In this document: positions 1 to 7,962 of the stretch, in pieces
Numbering within the stretch: position 1 is the first letter of the stretch
How the letters are laid out: each line of letters starts with the position of its first letter
NCBI GenBank assembly: GCA_963751245.1
Contig: CAVVTR010000020.1
Span: 1-38,411, forward strand
Source of the DNA: CAVVTR01 sp963751245
Lineage (GTDB): Bacteria > Acidobacteriota > Thermoanaerobaculia > Thermoanaerobaculales > Thermoanaerobaculaceae
Direction: 5' to 3'
DNA length: 38,411 nt
Position numbers and translations under genes: made by a program
The notes under the pieces: generated by a model
Told to the model about the DNA's origin: nothing
The model's input: only the letters and a program-made list of their open reading frames with translations
The model's database searches: none

Positions 1-2045
1 AACGACCACGGGAGCAGCGCCAGCCTGATCACCAGCCAGCCGTCGTCTGGATGATGGGCTCCTCCCGATGGCGCGACCAAGGGCGGCTGCTTCGCCCAAG
101 CTCTCGCGTCGAGAGCCATCAGTCCTCGCGCGAGCGCCATGGTACGGTCCAAGTCCACCTCGCCGGCGAGCAGCGCGGCGAGAGAATTACTCGGCGCGGC
201 CGCCCTCCAGCCCGCCAGCAGTGGCACGCGCCCGGCTCCCGCCTGGCATCTCTCGGCCAATCGTCGGTCGATTAGGGCGATTGCGTCATCGAGCCCGCGG
301 CGACCATCCATTACGACCTCGGGCCCGATCTGGAGGCGTGATTGACGCCCTGTCCCCGACCTTGCGAACCGGGCCGGACTCCGCCCGTTGCCCGGTCGCG
401 ATGGATCGAGGGGCAGCCAATGCCTTCTCGTCGTGTTCCACCACGGTGCGTTCTCTCCGTCGTAGCCGGCCCGCTGGAGGGCGAGAGCCAGCGCGAGGGT
501 GAGCTCGTGACTGCCGTCGTCGGCGGCGAGCACCCACGCCGGACGCAGCGGGGGTACGGGGCCCGCGCCGAAGCCGGAGCCGCGCTTCATGACCCCTTCC
601 ACGGCCGCAAGAGCGGCCAGGACGGCCTGCCACCGTGGCGCCTCGTCGGGGTGCTGGGCCACCGCGAAGAGGGCGTCAGCGAGACGGCGCTCCGCCTGAG
701 TGAGCCTCGCGGGCGCCCTGCCGTCAATCGCCAGGCGGTGAAACCGCGGCAGCCATGCGTCAAGATCGTCGAGGCACGCGAGCTTGGGCGAGGCGTGTTC
801 GGGCACGACGAACCGCCCGAGAGGCACGGCGAGGTTGCTCTGACCGTTGCGCTCGATGTAAGCGTAGCGCTGGAACGAGGCGACCCCTCGCGCGACGCCG
901 AGCCGGGCAACTGCACGAGCCAAGTCGAGCGACGTCGCGGCTTCTCGCTGACCGATCTGTGCACGTCCCTCAGCGAGAAGCCACCTGAATTCGACGAGCG
1001 AGATGGGCTGCCTCCACAGAGGCATCCACTGCTCGCCGCGCGGGCCTTCATCTGGCCCTGCTGCGCTTGCGTAACCTGCGCCCTGGAAAGTGACCGAAAA
1101 TGGCGCGGCTGCACGCGTCTGCTCGGTCGCGCCCATCCGGCGAGTCGAGTGGGAGCTGAACAGCACGGTGCCTTCCATCATCAACACAAAGTCGAACGGG
1201 TTCACGAGACTCTCCGCCTCGGGACCATTCGCGTTGTTGGCCCCCCCAGCCGTCCCGGGAAGGTACTGCCCAACGGCGCTACCCCGCCTGTACCCGGGAA
1301 CTGCATTGCCCCACAACGCCCCCGCAAGCCAGCCCTTGGTTTCGGGAAGCGGGCCCCCGACCTCGTCGCTCAGGTCGAAGAGATCCGCGAGGCGCTGCAT
1401 GAAGTTGTTCGTGAAGTCGAGACGACCGTCGTTGCCACCCGTGCCCAGCAGCGCCGGGAACCTCGGTTGGGCGTCCGAGCCTAGCACCATCGCGGCATCC
1501 ATCCACTCGCGGTGGGGCCCCCGCCACTTCCTTCGTAGTTCCGGGATCAGTGCGCTCTTAGCCCGTGCGAACCCACGCTCGGCTGCGGCCAAGCGCTCCT
1601 TGTAGTCTGACGACTTCCGGATCGCATCCCGTTGGGCCTTGGTAAGGCCTCGCTGTTTGCTCTCGGTCTTGATGCGACGCACCGCTGAATCGGCTTCGCT
1701 CATCGGCTGCAAGCATTCACGAGAAGCAACGATCGCTGTCCTGAAGAGACGGAAGCGGGCGGCGGATGAGCGCTCGATTGGGCCCAAGCCGGGATCATCA
1801 TCGCCGTAGAATCCCGATCCCTTGTTCCAGGGGGAGACAAAAGGGGTGGGCTCGTAGCGCTCCAGGAAGAAGCGTTCTAGCTCCTCGACACTGAGCGACA
1901 CGGCGAGGCGGAACCGATCGCCCTCCCACCAGCCACGAGCCTGGTGGTCAGCCTGCTCGGAGACAAGCCGGAGGATCCCGAGCGCCTTCAAGTAATGTGC
2001 GAGCGGAACGGGTGAGCAGCCGTCGAGGTTGTGTATGTAGGTCAT
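1..2045 (-). CDS. csx17: Csx17 (type I-G/I-U CRISPR-Cas large subunit), 3' end outside the window
   Basis: This open frame starts at an ATG at 2045-2043 and runs without a stop to the window edge, giving about 681 codons, so the C-terminus lies outside. The N-terminus carries signatures I recognise from Csx17: LDGC near residue 8, YLKALGILRLVSEQ, a GWW segment, a PWNKGSGFY segment near residue 80, DFTNNFMQRL near residue 210, and QRYAYIERNG further on. Csx17 is thought to serve as the large (Cas8-like) subunit of the type I-G Cascade. The start overlaps the cas3 stop (ATGA) and follows a GGAGGGGG ribosome site, so translation is probably coupled to cas3. The family is usually around 700 residues, so little should be missing. 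Identity is firm; function follows from the family. Confidence 0.9.
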   Translation of the reverse strand, partial: MTYIHNLDGCSPVPLAHYLKALGILRLVSEQADHQARGWWEGDRFRLAVSLSVEELERFFLERYEPTPFVSPWNKGSGFYGDDDPGLGPIERSSAARFRLFRTAIVASRECLQPMSEADSAVRRIKTESKQRGLTKAQRDAIRKSSDYKERLAAAERGFARAKSALIPELRRKWRGPHREWMDAAMVLGSDAQPRFPALLGTGGNDGRLDFTNNFMQRLADLFDLSDEVGGPLPETKGWLAGALWGNAVPGYRRGSAVGQYLPGTAGGANNANGPEAESLVNPFDFVLMMEGTVLFSSHSTRRMGATEQTRAAAPFSVTFQGAGYASAAGPDEGPRGEQWMPLWRQPISLVEFRWLLAEGRAQIGQREAATSLDLARAVARLGVARGVASFQRYAYIERNGQSNLAVPLGRFVVPEHASPKLACLDDLDAWLPRFHRLAIDGRAPARLTQAERRLADALFAVAQHPDEAPRWQAVLAALAAVEGVMKRGSGFGAGPVPPLRPAWVLAADDGSHELTLALALALQRAGYDGENAPWWNTTRRHWLPLDPSRPGNGRSPARFARSGTGRQSRLQIGPEVVMDGRRGLDDAIALIDRRLAERCQAGAGRVPLLAGWRAAAPSNSLAALLAGEVDLDRTMALARGLMALDARAWAKQPPLVAPSGGAHHPDDGWLVIRLALLPWS

Positions 2046-4846
2046 GGGCGCCCCCCCTCCATGGGCTCGTTTGCAAGCAACGGGTCGGGGGTCTGGAGCC
2101 TCGACGCGCGCTGGTCCGCCGCCCGCAGGAGCGCCTCGAGCCAGGCGAGGGTGAACGGGCCATACTGGTCGAGGAGGCCCAGGACGCGTTCCGTCCAGCC
2201 GCGCCCTGTCCGCGCGTTGAGACCGGCGGACGCGGGTGCCAGGTCGAGCGCCGAGGCCGGGAGTTCGTGCACTGCGCCGGAGGCAGAGGCGACGAACACA
2301 GGGCCCAGCACGTCGCCGTCACGAATGCCGCGAATCCGCAGCGCTCCATCGGCGGCCTGCTGGTCGGCAGGCCCGAGGTGCCAGGCAACGCGAACCTTGC
2401 CGTGGTGCGCACAAGCGAGGTACGCGAGAAGGTCGAAGGACCTCGCGTCGAGGGCGAGGATCTCCGACTCGAGCGGGCTCGGGCTACCGGTGTTTGGCTC
2501 GCTCACCTGTGCTGCTGGCCTTGCTCCTGCGTGTTCGAGAAGTTCGCGCCACGGCCCCAGCAGAGCCTCGTGGTCGGGCGCGTAGCGCTGCAGGACAGCG
2601 AACAACGCGAGCGCGGTTGCCAGCTCGTGGCGGAAGCCCGGCCGCCTGCTGCCGTCGGACATTGCATAGATCTTGCTCTTCGGCAACCAAGCGTCGCGCG
2701 GAGCTTTCGCGAGGTCGTGACGCGCCGGCCGACCCGGCCAATCCGCCTTGATCGAGCCGTCGAAGGCCTCGTGACGCTTGCCGATGTCGTGACAGCGGCC
2801 AGCCAGGTCCAGGAGGTGCTCGAAGGACGGCGCTACGTCCCGAGCAACGCGGCGCGCCTCGCGCCCGACCTCCGTACCGTGGGTCGCGATGGTCTTCCAC
2901 GCTTGTGCGGAGAGCGACTCGTCGCTCTGGGCCGAATCGGCCCTGATCTCGGGGTCGGCAAGCGGGGCTGACACCGGCTCGACCCGTTCCAGGCTGTCGG
3001 GCGACCAACCCTCATCCGGTTTGTAGCCGCCGCAGTCCGCTGAGACCGCGACGAGTTGGCCGGGATAGAGGTCGCGCCGGTCGGGTCTCGTCCACGCACC
3101 TTCCTGCCAGTCCCAGACCCATGCGCGTATGCCCTTCTTCAGCCCAGGCGCCTTCTGGCCGGCCGTCTCGCTCCCACATAGCCAGTCGCGGGCCTTCAGG
3201 AACGGCACCGCGCAGAGGGCCTCGCGGGTGGGCTCCAGATCATCATCCGGGCCGCCGCCGCCTGGTACCTCGGCCCAGAACACGTGAAGGTCGCGTTCCT
3301 CGCCCGTCCGAATGAATCGACTGATGTCGACGTCCGCGCCGGAGAGGTCAGGGGTTGTGTCGAAGAGCTCGTCGAGCTCATGGCGAAGGAGTACGTGTAG
3401 TGGATCGAAGGGGTAGAGGGCGGGAAGAAGCTCGTCGTGGGCCTCCTCAAATGCCTCCAGCTGGAATGGCGCCACGTCGGTCAGGAGCGCGAGCGCCTGC
3501 CGCGCAGCATGGAGCTGCTCGAGGTTGTAGGGCGCGGCCACCTTGAGCTCAGCCGCGCGGCCAAGCTCCGCCTCGTCCACGGGCTTGGGTTTCTTGCCCT
3601 TCGCGCTGTCCCTCTGGCGTCTCGCGTCGGCGTTTTCGACGGCTTCCGCGGCGCGCGCCGCTGGTAGGTCGACCACGACGACTGTGGCGCTGCCACCCCA
3701 GCGGGCGCAGCGTCCAAACCGCTGGACGAGGTTCGCCCAAGGTGCAAGTTCCGTCACGAGCACTCCCGCCGAGAGGTCTACCCCCGCCTCGATGACCTGT
3801 GTTGACACGATGATCCGGTCCGTGCCGGGCGCACATGCGGGTCTGTTGAGAAAGTGCTGCCGCCACGTGCTTCGGTCCACAGGCCGGAAGCGGCTGTGAA
3901 CGAGGCGAACGTCGGTGCCGCCGAGGCTCTCGTCGTCCCTCAGCGCTCGCCAGACTTTGGTCGCACGCTCCACTGTGTTGAGTACCGCGACGGTGGGGCC
4001 GACCTTGCCGCAGCCGCCCTTTTGATGGAGCTCCGCGACGAGCTCGGCGATTTTTGCTTCCGAGGCCTGGGCCGCGGTTACTGTGAGTGGCTTGGTGATG
4101 TCGTCCCAGAGGTGGCCGACGCGGTGGGGCGGCGAGATTTTCGCCTCTTGAATGCGCGCAGTGACTTGTTGGGTGTCGGGGCTCTTCCGGAGCCAGTCGA
4201 CTTGCAGTGTGGCGCTCATCCACCAGGTGAAGCAGGGGCGGAGGGTCCTCTTCGCCCGCTCGTCGTCGGCGCGGAAGGCCTGCAACTGGGCCGAGGTCGC
4301 GAGGCCCACATCCATGAGTTGAACCTCGTCCATGACCCACAGGCAATCCTGGTTGAGAAGGCCAAACTCCATGGGCCAGCGAGCCCGTGGTGTGCCGTAG
4401 CCGCGGTTGAGAGCACGGGAGAGAAGCATATCCTGGGTGCCGATGAGGATCGAAGAGTGTTCCGGGTACAAGGCCCAGTCGCCACAGTCCGCGCCACCCA
4501 TGAGCAGGTGAACGCCGACCTTGCCGTGGTGGTCTTCACGCTCGTTCCAAAGGAGCCCGGCCCCCCTGAGTGCTCTTTCCGCCACGTCCCGAGTCTGCTC
4601 GACAAGAACTCGCATCGGAAGACACCAGACGAGTCGCCGCGGCCAGTCCTCCTCAGCACGGTTTACTCGATGCCACAGCCAGGCAGCGAGGACGCCGAGA
4701 GTTTTCCCGAACCCTGTTGGAATCCTGATGAGCGCGTTGCGTGGCGGTGCACTCACGAGATCGGCCTGCCAGTTCCGGGGCTGTAAGGGGGCACCAGCGT
4801 CGTCACTGCCGGCAAGCAGCTGAAAGAAGTCCGAGAAGCTCTGCAT
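2042..4846 (-). CDS. cas3: CRISPR-associated helicase/nuclease Cas3, type I-G (helicase then C-terminal HD)
   Basis: The 934-residue protein unwinds and degrades target DNA once Cascade has bound. Helicase motifs are in order: Walker A PTGFGKT (43-49), a DEVQ box in place of DEAH (173-176), WMSATL (209-214), and motif VI QRFGRCAR (375-382). The HD nuclease motif CHDIGK comes late, near residue 685, with HHGK near 812. Helicase first and HD last is the order expected of type I-G/I-U Cas3, and the csx17 gene downstream agrees. An upstream in-frame start at 4897 is possible, but the ATG at 4846 has a strong AGGAGG site five bases before it, so I chose it. The gene looks less GC-rich than most of the window, fitting acquisition by transfer. 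Confidence 0.93.
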   Translation of the reverse strand: MQSFSDFFQLLAGSDDAGAPLQPRNWQADLVSAPPRNALIRIPTGFGKTLGVLAAWLWHRVNRAEEDWPRRLVWCLPMRVLVEQTRDVAERALRGAGLLWNEREDHHGKVGVHLLMGGADCGDWALYPEHSSILIGTQDMLLSRALNRGYGTPRARWPMEFGLLNQDCLWVMDEVQLMDVGLATSAQLQAFRADDERAKRTLRPCFTWWMSATLQVDWLRKSPDTQQVTARIQEAKISPPHRVGHLWDDITKPLTVTAAQASEAKIAELVAELHQKGGCGKVGPTVAVLNTVERATKVWRALRDDESLGGTDVRLVHSRFRPVDRSTWRQHFLNRPACAPGTDRIIVSTQVIEAGVDLSAGVLVTELAPWANLVQRFGRCARWGGSATVVVVDLPAARAAEAVENADARRQRDSAKGKKPKPVDEAELGRAAELKVAAPYNLEQLHAARQALALLTDVAPFQLEAFEEAHDELLPALYPFDPLHVLLRHELDELFDTTPDLSGADVDISRFIRTGEERDLHVFWAEVPGGGGPDDDLEPTREALCAVPFLKARDWLCGSETAGQKAPGLKKGIRAWVWDWQEGAWTRPDRRDLYPGQLVAVSADCGGYKPDEGWSPDSLERVEPVSAPLADPEIRADSAQSDESLSAQAWKTIATHGTEVGREARRVARDVAPSFEHLLDLAGRCHDIGKRHEAFDGSIKADWPGRPARHDLAKAPRDAWLPKSKIYAMSDGSRRPGFRHELATALALFAVLQRYAPDHEALLGPWRELLEHAGARPAAQVSEPNTGSPSPLESEILALDARSFDLLAYLACAHHGKVRVAWHLGPADQQAADGALRIRGIRDGDVLGPVFVASASGAVHELPASALDLAPASAGLNARTGRGWTERVLGLLDQYGPFTLAWLEALLRAADQRASRLQTPDPLLANEPMEGGRP

Positions 4847-4907
4847 CGGCACCTCCTGGCGTTCGAATTGGGACCGAGAACTCGACAGCTTCAACATTGA
4901 CCGCGAT

Positions 4908-4926
4908 GCGGCCCACTACGGGCCGC
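4908..4926. repeat. Hairpin repeat, copy 1
   Basis: The perfect inverted repeat GCGGCCC-ACTAC-GGGCCGC has a 7-bp stem. The same 19 nt recur at 5894-5912. This copy lies about 60 nt upstream of the cas3 start, so it could form in the cas3 leader RNA or DNA; a regulatory role is speculation. Confidence 0.7.
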
Positions 4927-4961
4927 GCGATTTTCCCCTGTAGGGATCGCTGGGCCTCAGG

Positions 4962-4996
4962 GCGGCGCGGTGCTCTTCGGCGACCTCGTCGCGCAG
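4962..4996. repeat. 35-nt direct repeat, copy in the relic
   Basis: This block is identical base for base to 5961-5995 inside the intact WYL gene. It codes for the DEVAEEHRAA segment on the minus strand. It is the clearest evidence that the cas3 upstream region derives from a WYL gene. Confidence 0.85.
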
Positions 4997-5217
4997 GGAT
5001 CGGTGGGACACGACCTGACAGGGCCGGCTTCTGCCGGTACCGTGAATCTCCATCTCATCCCTAAACAGGCGCGGCATGACGTGAACCGGGGCGGCGAGGT
5101 CGTGCAGATGTGAGAGACTCGCGGAGCGTTCATGCGGAGTCCCGGGTACGCAAGACTTGTGGCTGCGGCCGTGGGCCCAGTGGCCGCCGGCGGGCGTCGG
5201 GCTCTGCGAAGGCGCGC

Positions 5218-5838
5218 TCACTGCTCCTCCTCCACTGTGAAACCGATCCTGCGCCGGGCGGGAGCAGGCTCCTCCAGCGGGGCCATCAGACTGCGGATGG
5301 CGTCGAAGACGACGCGGAACTGGGCGTCGTACTTCTTCTCGAGGTCGGCGAGCTTACGGGCCAGGTCCTCATGAGTGGACAGGATGCGCCGGAGGCGCAC
5401 GAAGGCGCGCATGATCTCGATGTTGACCCGCACCGCCCGCTCGCTGTGCAGGACGCTGGAGAGCATCGCCACGCCCTGCTCGGTGAAGACGAACGGCGGC
5501 GTGCGCCGGCCTCCCCAGCTTGACATCACAGAGTGTGATCTCAAGTCGCGGAACTCCTCTCGCGTCAACTGGAACGAGAAGTCAGCGGGGAAACGGCCAC
5601 GGTTGCGCTTGACGGCCTGCACGAGCGCCCGCGTCTCGACACCGTAGAGCTCGGCGAGGGCAGCGTCGAGCATGACCTTCTGGTCGCGGACGAGAAGGAT
5701 CGCGTCCTCAATCCGCTCCGCCGGCACGAGCGAGGCCAAGGGGCCGGGACGGCGCGGCCTGTCTTTGCCCGCAGCGCTCGCGGTCGTCTGGCTCTTCCCT
5801 GGCTGCCGCGAACGCGGCGGCCTGGTGGATGTGCTCAT
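5218..5838 (-). CDS. ORF6N-domain DNA-binding protein
   Basis: The 206-residue protein has a basic, Pro/Arg-rich N-terminus of about 50 residues. An ORF6N domain follows: an ILLVRDQKVMLDAALAELYG segment, a KRNRGRFPADFSFQLT segment, and FVFTEQGVAMLSSVLHS. ORF6N belongs with the KilA-N/Bro-type DNA-binding modules of phages and mobile elements. The last 60 residues look like a coiled coil (LARKLADLEKKYD), suggesting oligomerisation. The ATG at 5838 has purine-rich AAGGAG/GAGG sites upstream. The gene starts 10 nt after the WYL regulator stops, so the two probably share a transcript. Its target is not evident; silencing or antirepressor-like control of the neighbouring cas genes is only inference. 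Confidence 0.85.
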   Translation of the reverse strand: MSTSTRPPRSRQPGKSQTTASAAGKDRPRRPGPLASLVPAERIEDAILLVRDQKVMLDAALAELYGVETRALVQAVKRNRGRFPADFSFQLTREEFRDLRSHSVMSSWGGRRTPPFVFTEQGVAMLSSVLHSERAVRVNIEIMRAFVRLRRILSTHEDLARKLADLEKKYDAQFRVVFDAIRSLMAPLEEPAPARRRIGFTVEEEQ

Positions 5839-5848
5839 TGGCCGTTCC

Positions 5849-6922
5849 TCATCTCCTTGGTGACTCCCGCAGGTCATCAGTATCGGGGCCCGAGCGGCCC
5901 ACTACGGGCCGCGATGCGGAGGCGACCGCCGCGACCTCCGCCGCTGCGCAGGCCGCGATCGCGGCGCGGTGCTCTTCGGCGACCTCGTCGCGCAGCGCTG
6001 CCGGCGACACCACCCGGCAGTGGCGGCCCCAGCCGAGGATCCAGGGGAGCAGCTCGACGGTGGAAGCCACGGCGATGGTCATCCGGACGCTGCCGTCCGG
6101 CTCGTCGTGGAGCCGCTGGCTGGGGTGCCAGCGGGTTTCCCGGACCCGCGACGCGACGTCGGGTGTGAAGACCAGCTCGACTCTCGCCGGTTCGTCGCTG
6201 GACAGCCAGACACCCCACGCGGTGTCCAGGCGATCGAGCAGGTGCTCGACGGGAGGCGGGGTGAACGCCCGATCCGTGAGCCTGGCCTTGCGCATCCGCT
6301 CGAGCTTGAGCACGCGGACCTCTCCCGGCGGGGTCGCCCGCCCGACCGCGTAGATGGCTGAGCCGACCGCCGCCGGTTCCAGGAGCCAGGGCTCGAACCG
6401 GCACGTGTACGCCTCCCCGGGGCGCGACCGGGGCTCGTACTCCACCTCGACGACGCGGCAGAGAGCCCAGCCGTAGGACACGGTTCGAAAGACCTTGAAG
6501 AAAGCCGTCTGCGAGACGGATTGGCTCCTCTCCGCGAGGCGGTCCAGAACTCCGCGAACTTCCGGTGGGACGACGCTGGCCAGCTTGCCCACCGCGCCGG
6601 TCACGGCGGCGTTGGGCTCGTCGGCGTTGGCGACGAGGAGCCTGGCGGCAAGGTAGACCGCGGTGGCCTCCTCGAGAAGAAAGCGCACCGGGAGCACTTC
6701 CAGACGGGCGTGCTCCGCGAGGACCCATGCGTTCTTGTCCCGTGTGATGGGCAGCCGGCCGTTGGCCGACATCTCCGCGAGGTACTTGCGCACCGTCCGG
6801 GGAGCGATGCCGAGGCGTCGGGCGATCTCGGCCGACGTCAGGCGCCGGCGTGGGTTGCGCCAGAAGAGGTACTGGAGCTCGACGAGACGATCGGCTTTGG
6901 TCAGTGCATCGGCGAAGACCAT
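5849..6922 (-). CDS. WYL-domain transcriptional regulator
   Basis: The protein has about 357 residues. The N-terminus holds a helix-turn-helix (residues about 25-55, with LTSAEIARRLGIAPRTVRKY). A middle WYL-type domain carries RTVSYGWALCRVVEVEYEPR and an EPWLLEP segment. A C-terminal WCX-like domain includes ARVELVFTPDVASRVRET. WYL proteins bind nucleotide or nucleic-acid ligands and often control CRISPR-Cas and phage-defence genes, which suits a position 1 kb upstream of cas3 on the same strand. The ATG at 6922 follows a GGGGG tract; a GTG two codons earlier (6928) is the alternative. ORF6N follows after 10 nt. Regulation of cas3-csx17 is inferred from location only. Confidence 0.88.
   Translation of the reverse strand: MVFADALTKADRLVELQYLFWRNPRRRLTSAEIARRLGIAPRTVRKYLAEMSANGRLPITRDKNAWVLAEHARLEVLPVRFLLEEATAVYLAARLLVANADEPNAAVTGAVGKLASVVPPEVRGVLDRLAERSQSVSQTAFFKVFRTVSYGWALCRVVEVEYEPRSRPGEAYTCRFEPWLLEPAAVGSAIYAVGRATPPGEVRVLKLERMRKARLTDRAFTPPPVEHLLDRLDTAWGVWLSSDEPARVELVFTPDVASRVRETRWHPSQRLHDEPDGSVRMTIAVASTVELLPWILGWGRHCRVVSPAALRDEVAEEHRAAIAACAAAEVAAVASASRPVVGRSGPDTDDLRESPRR
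5894..5912. repeat. Hairpin repeat, copy 2
   Basis: The sequence is identical to 4908-4926 (GCGGCCC-ACTAC-GGGCCGC). It lies inside the last codons of the WYL gene, so the hairpin may simply be part of that coding sequence and have been copied with it. Confidence 0.7.
5961..5995. repeat. 35-nt direct repeat, copy inside the WYL gene
   Basis: This is the partner of 4962-4996, with identical bases, and lies in the coding sequence for the C-terminal LRDEVAEEHRAA region of the WYL protein. Confidence 0.85.
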
Positions 6923-7690
6923 GGACACCCCCGAGAGCGGTGGCGTCCCTGCATGGGCGGGGACGTCGTGCTCCTTGCGTCACTGGGGACCTCACGCTCA
7001 TCGAGCCGTTGACGCGACGATACGAGCGCCGGCCACGGCGGCTCAGAGGGGCCTCGGTTCACGGGAGGTCCCCTGGCGCGAGCCGGCGCAAGAGCAGGCC
7101 GGTGCCGCGGGGCCTGGGCCGGCGTGGAACGGTGCCGACGAGGCCCATCTGGGCGGGCACGGGCAGACAGTTGGCGAGCTCCACGGGACCTCCCGGGTTG
7201 TCGACCAGCGATGCAGGCTTCTTTTCGATTATAGGGGCGCCTGACACTCGAGCGCACAGGACCTCAGAGCTGATCCGCGGATACCGGACAGTCCCGCGGC
7301 GATCTGGTGAGGCGCCGGTGAGCAGGTGGCGGCGGCAGGGAACCAGCAGTCCCCGGGCGGGGGGTCACCCACCCAGGGCCACGGATGTCGATCGCAGGGG
7401 CGAGGACGCCCGTTTCCTCCGCGACGGCCTCGTGCCCCTGGGCACACGGCTTTCGACCCGGGCTCCAACGACAGCCGCACGCGGAGCGAGCAGCTTCTCT
7501 CCTCTGGACGTGCCGGCGCACCCTGAGCGGTCATCGCCCGGATGGGCGAGCTCCCGCGCGACAGGGCCGGTTGGTGCGCGGGGCGCCGCTGTCAGGAACC
7601 ACCGGCCCCGTCGCCCCCCAACCCGCTCGCGCCACCCGCTCGGGGCGACCGGTCCCGCCTGGAGGGCCGCGGGGGCGTGACAGGGCTCCG
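6923..7690. other. Gene-poor region
   Basis: I found no recognisable protein or RNA gene here. Several open frames exist but their translations are Arg/Pro/Gly-rich and resemble no family I know. A minus-strand TATAAT at 7233-7228 looks like a -10 box but lacks a convincing -35. A 62-codon minus frame (7059-7247, GTG start) cannot be excluded but has no supporting ribosome site. Confidence 0.5.
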
Positions 7691-7861
7691 TCACGCCGGC
7701 GCCGTGGACGATCCTCGGGTGCGCGACGGGGGGCCGGGGCAACGGCGGGCGGCCGGCGAAGCGCAGCTGCTGCTCCGGCGGCTCAGCCGGTCGGTGTCGA
7801 AGCACGACTCCTCCAGGGTGACGAGGGCGTCGAGATCCTCGAGCCGGGCCTTCCGCAGCAT
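7691..7861 (-). pseudogene. Truncated GNAT-family acetyltransferase (N-terminal fragment)
   Basis: The first 30 residues (KARLEDLDALVTLEESCF, then DTDRLSRRS) match the start of RimI-like GNAT N-acetyltransferases. The start is intact: ATG at 7861 with GGAGG eight bases upstream. After residue 30 the frame yields Ser/Pro/Arg-rich sequence and stops at codon 57. Neither other frame restores the acetyl-CoA-binding motif, so the rest of the gene appears replaced or deleted, not merely frameshifted. A working GNAT domain needs roughly 140 residues, so activity is not expected. Confidence 0.65.
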
Positions 7862-7962
7862 GGTGCGACCCTCCGCCCCCACTGTAATCGCTTTCCAACC
7901 CGCCGGCTTCCCGCCGGCGCGGCCCCTCCGCGGCGTCTCCGGAACGCCCCGCCCCCCCGCCC

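Larger units (their letters stand above)
4908..5020 (-). pseudogene. Relic of the 3' end of a WYL-regulator gene
   Basis: Read on the minus strand, this stretch encodes LRDEVAEEHRAA preceded by a CxVVS segment, matching the C-terminal part of the WYL protein encoded at 5849-6922. At DNA level a 35-nt block at 4962-4996 is identical to 5961-5995, and a 19-nt hairpin at 4908-4926 is identical to 5894-5912. The distance between block and hairpin is 13 nt shorter here. Nothing upstream resembles the rest of a WYL protein. I read this as a leftover of duplication or recombination directly upstream of cas3, not a working gene. Confidence 0.7.

Noticed and set aside
342..1484. Plus-strand frame in the first 1.5 kb
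   Set aside because: Antisense to csx17, whose minus-strand frame is open through the region and carries family motifs.
4847..5217. Possible CRISPR array or leader upstream of cas3
   Set aside because: No regularly spaced repeats; the only repeated pieces match the WYL gene tail.
7228..7233. Minus-strand TATAAT as a promoter
   Set aside because: No -35 box at proper distance and no supported gene downstream.
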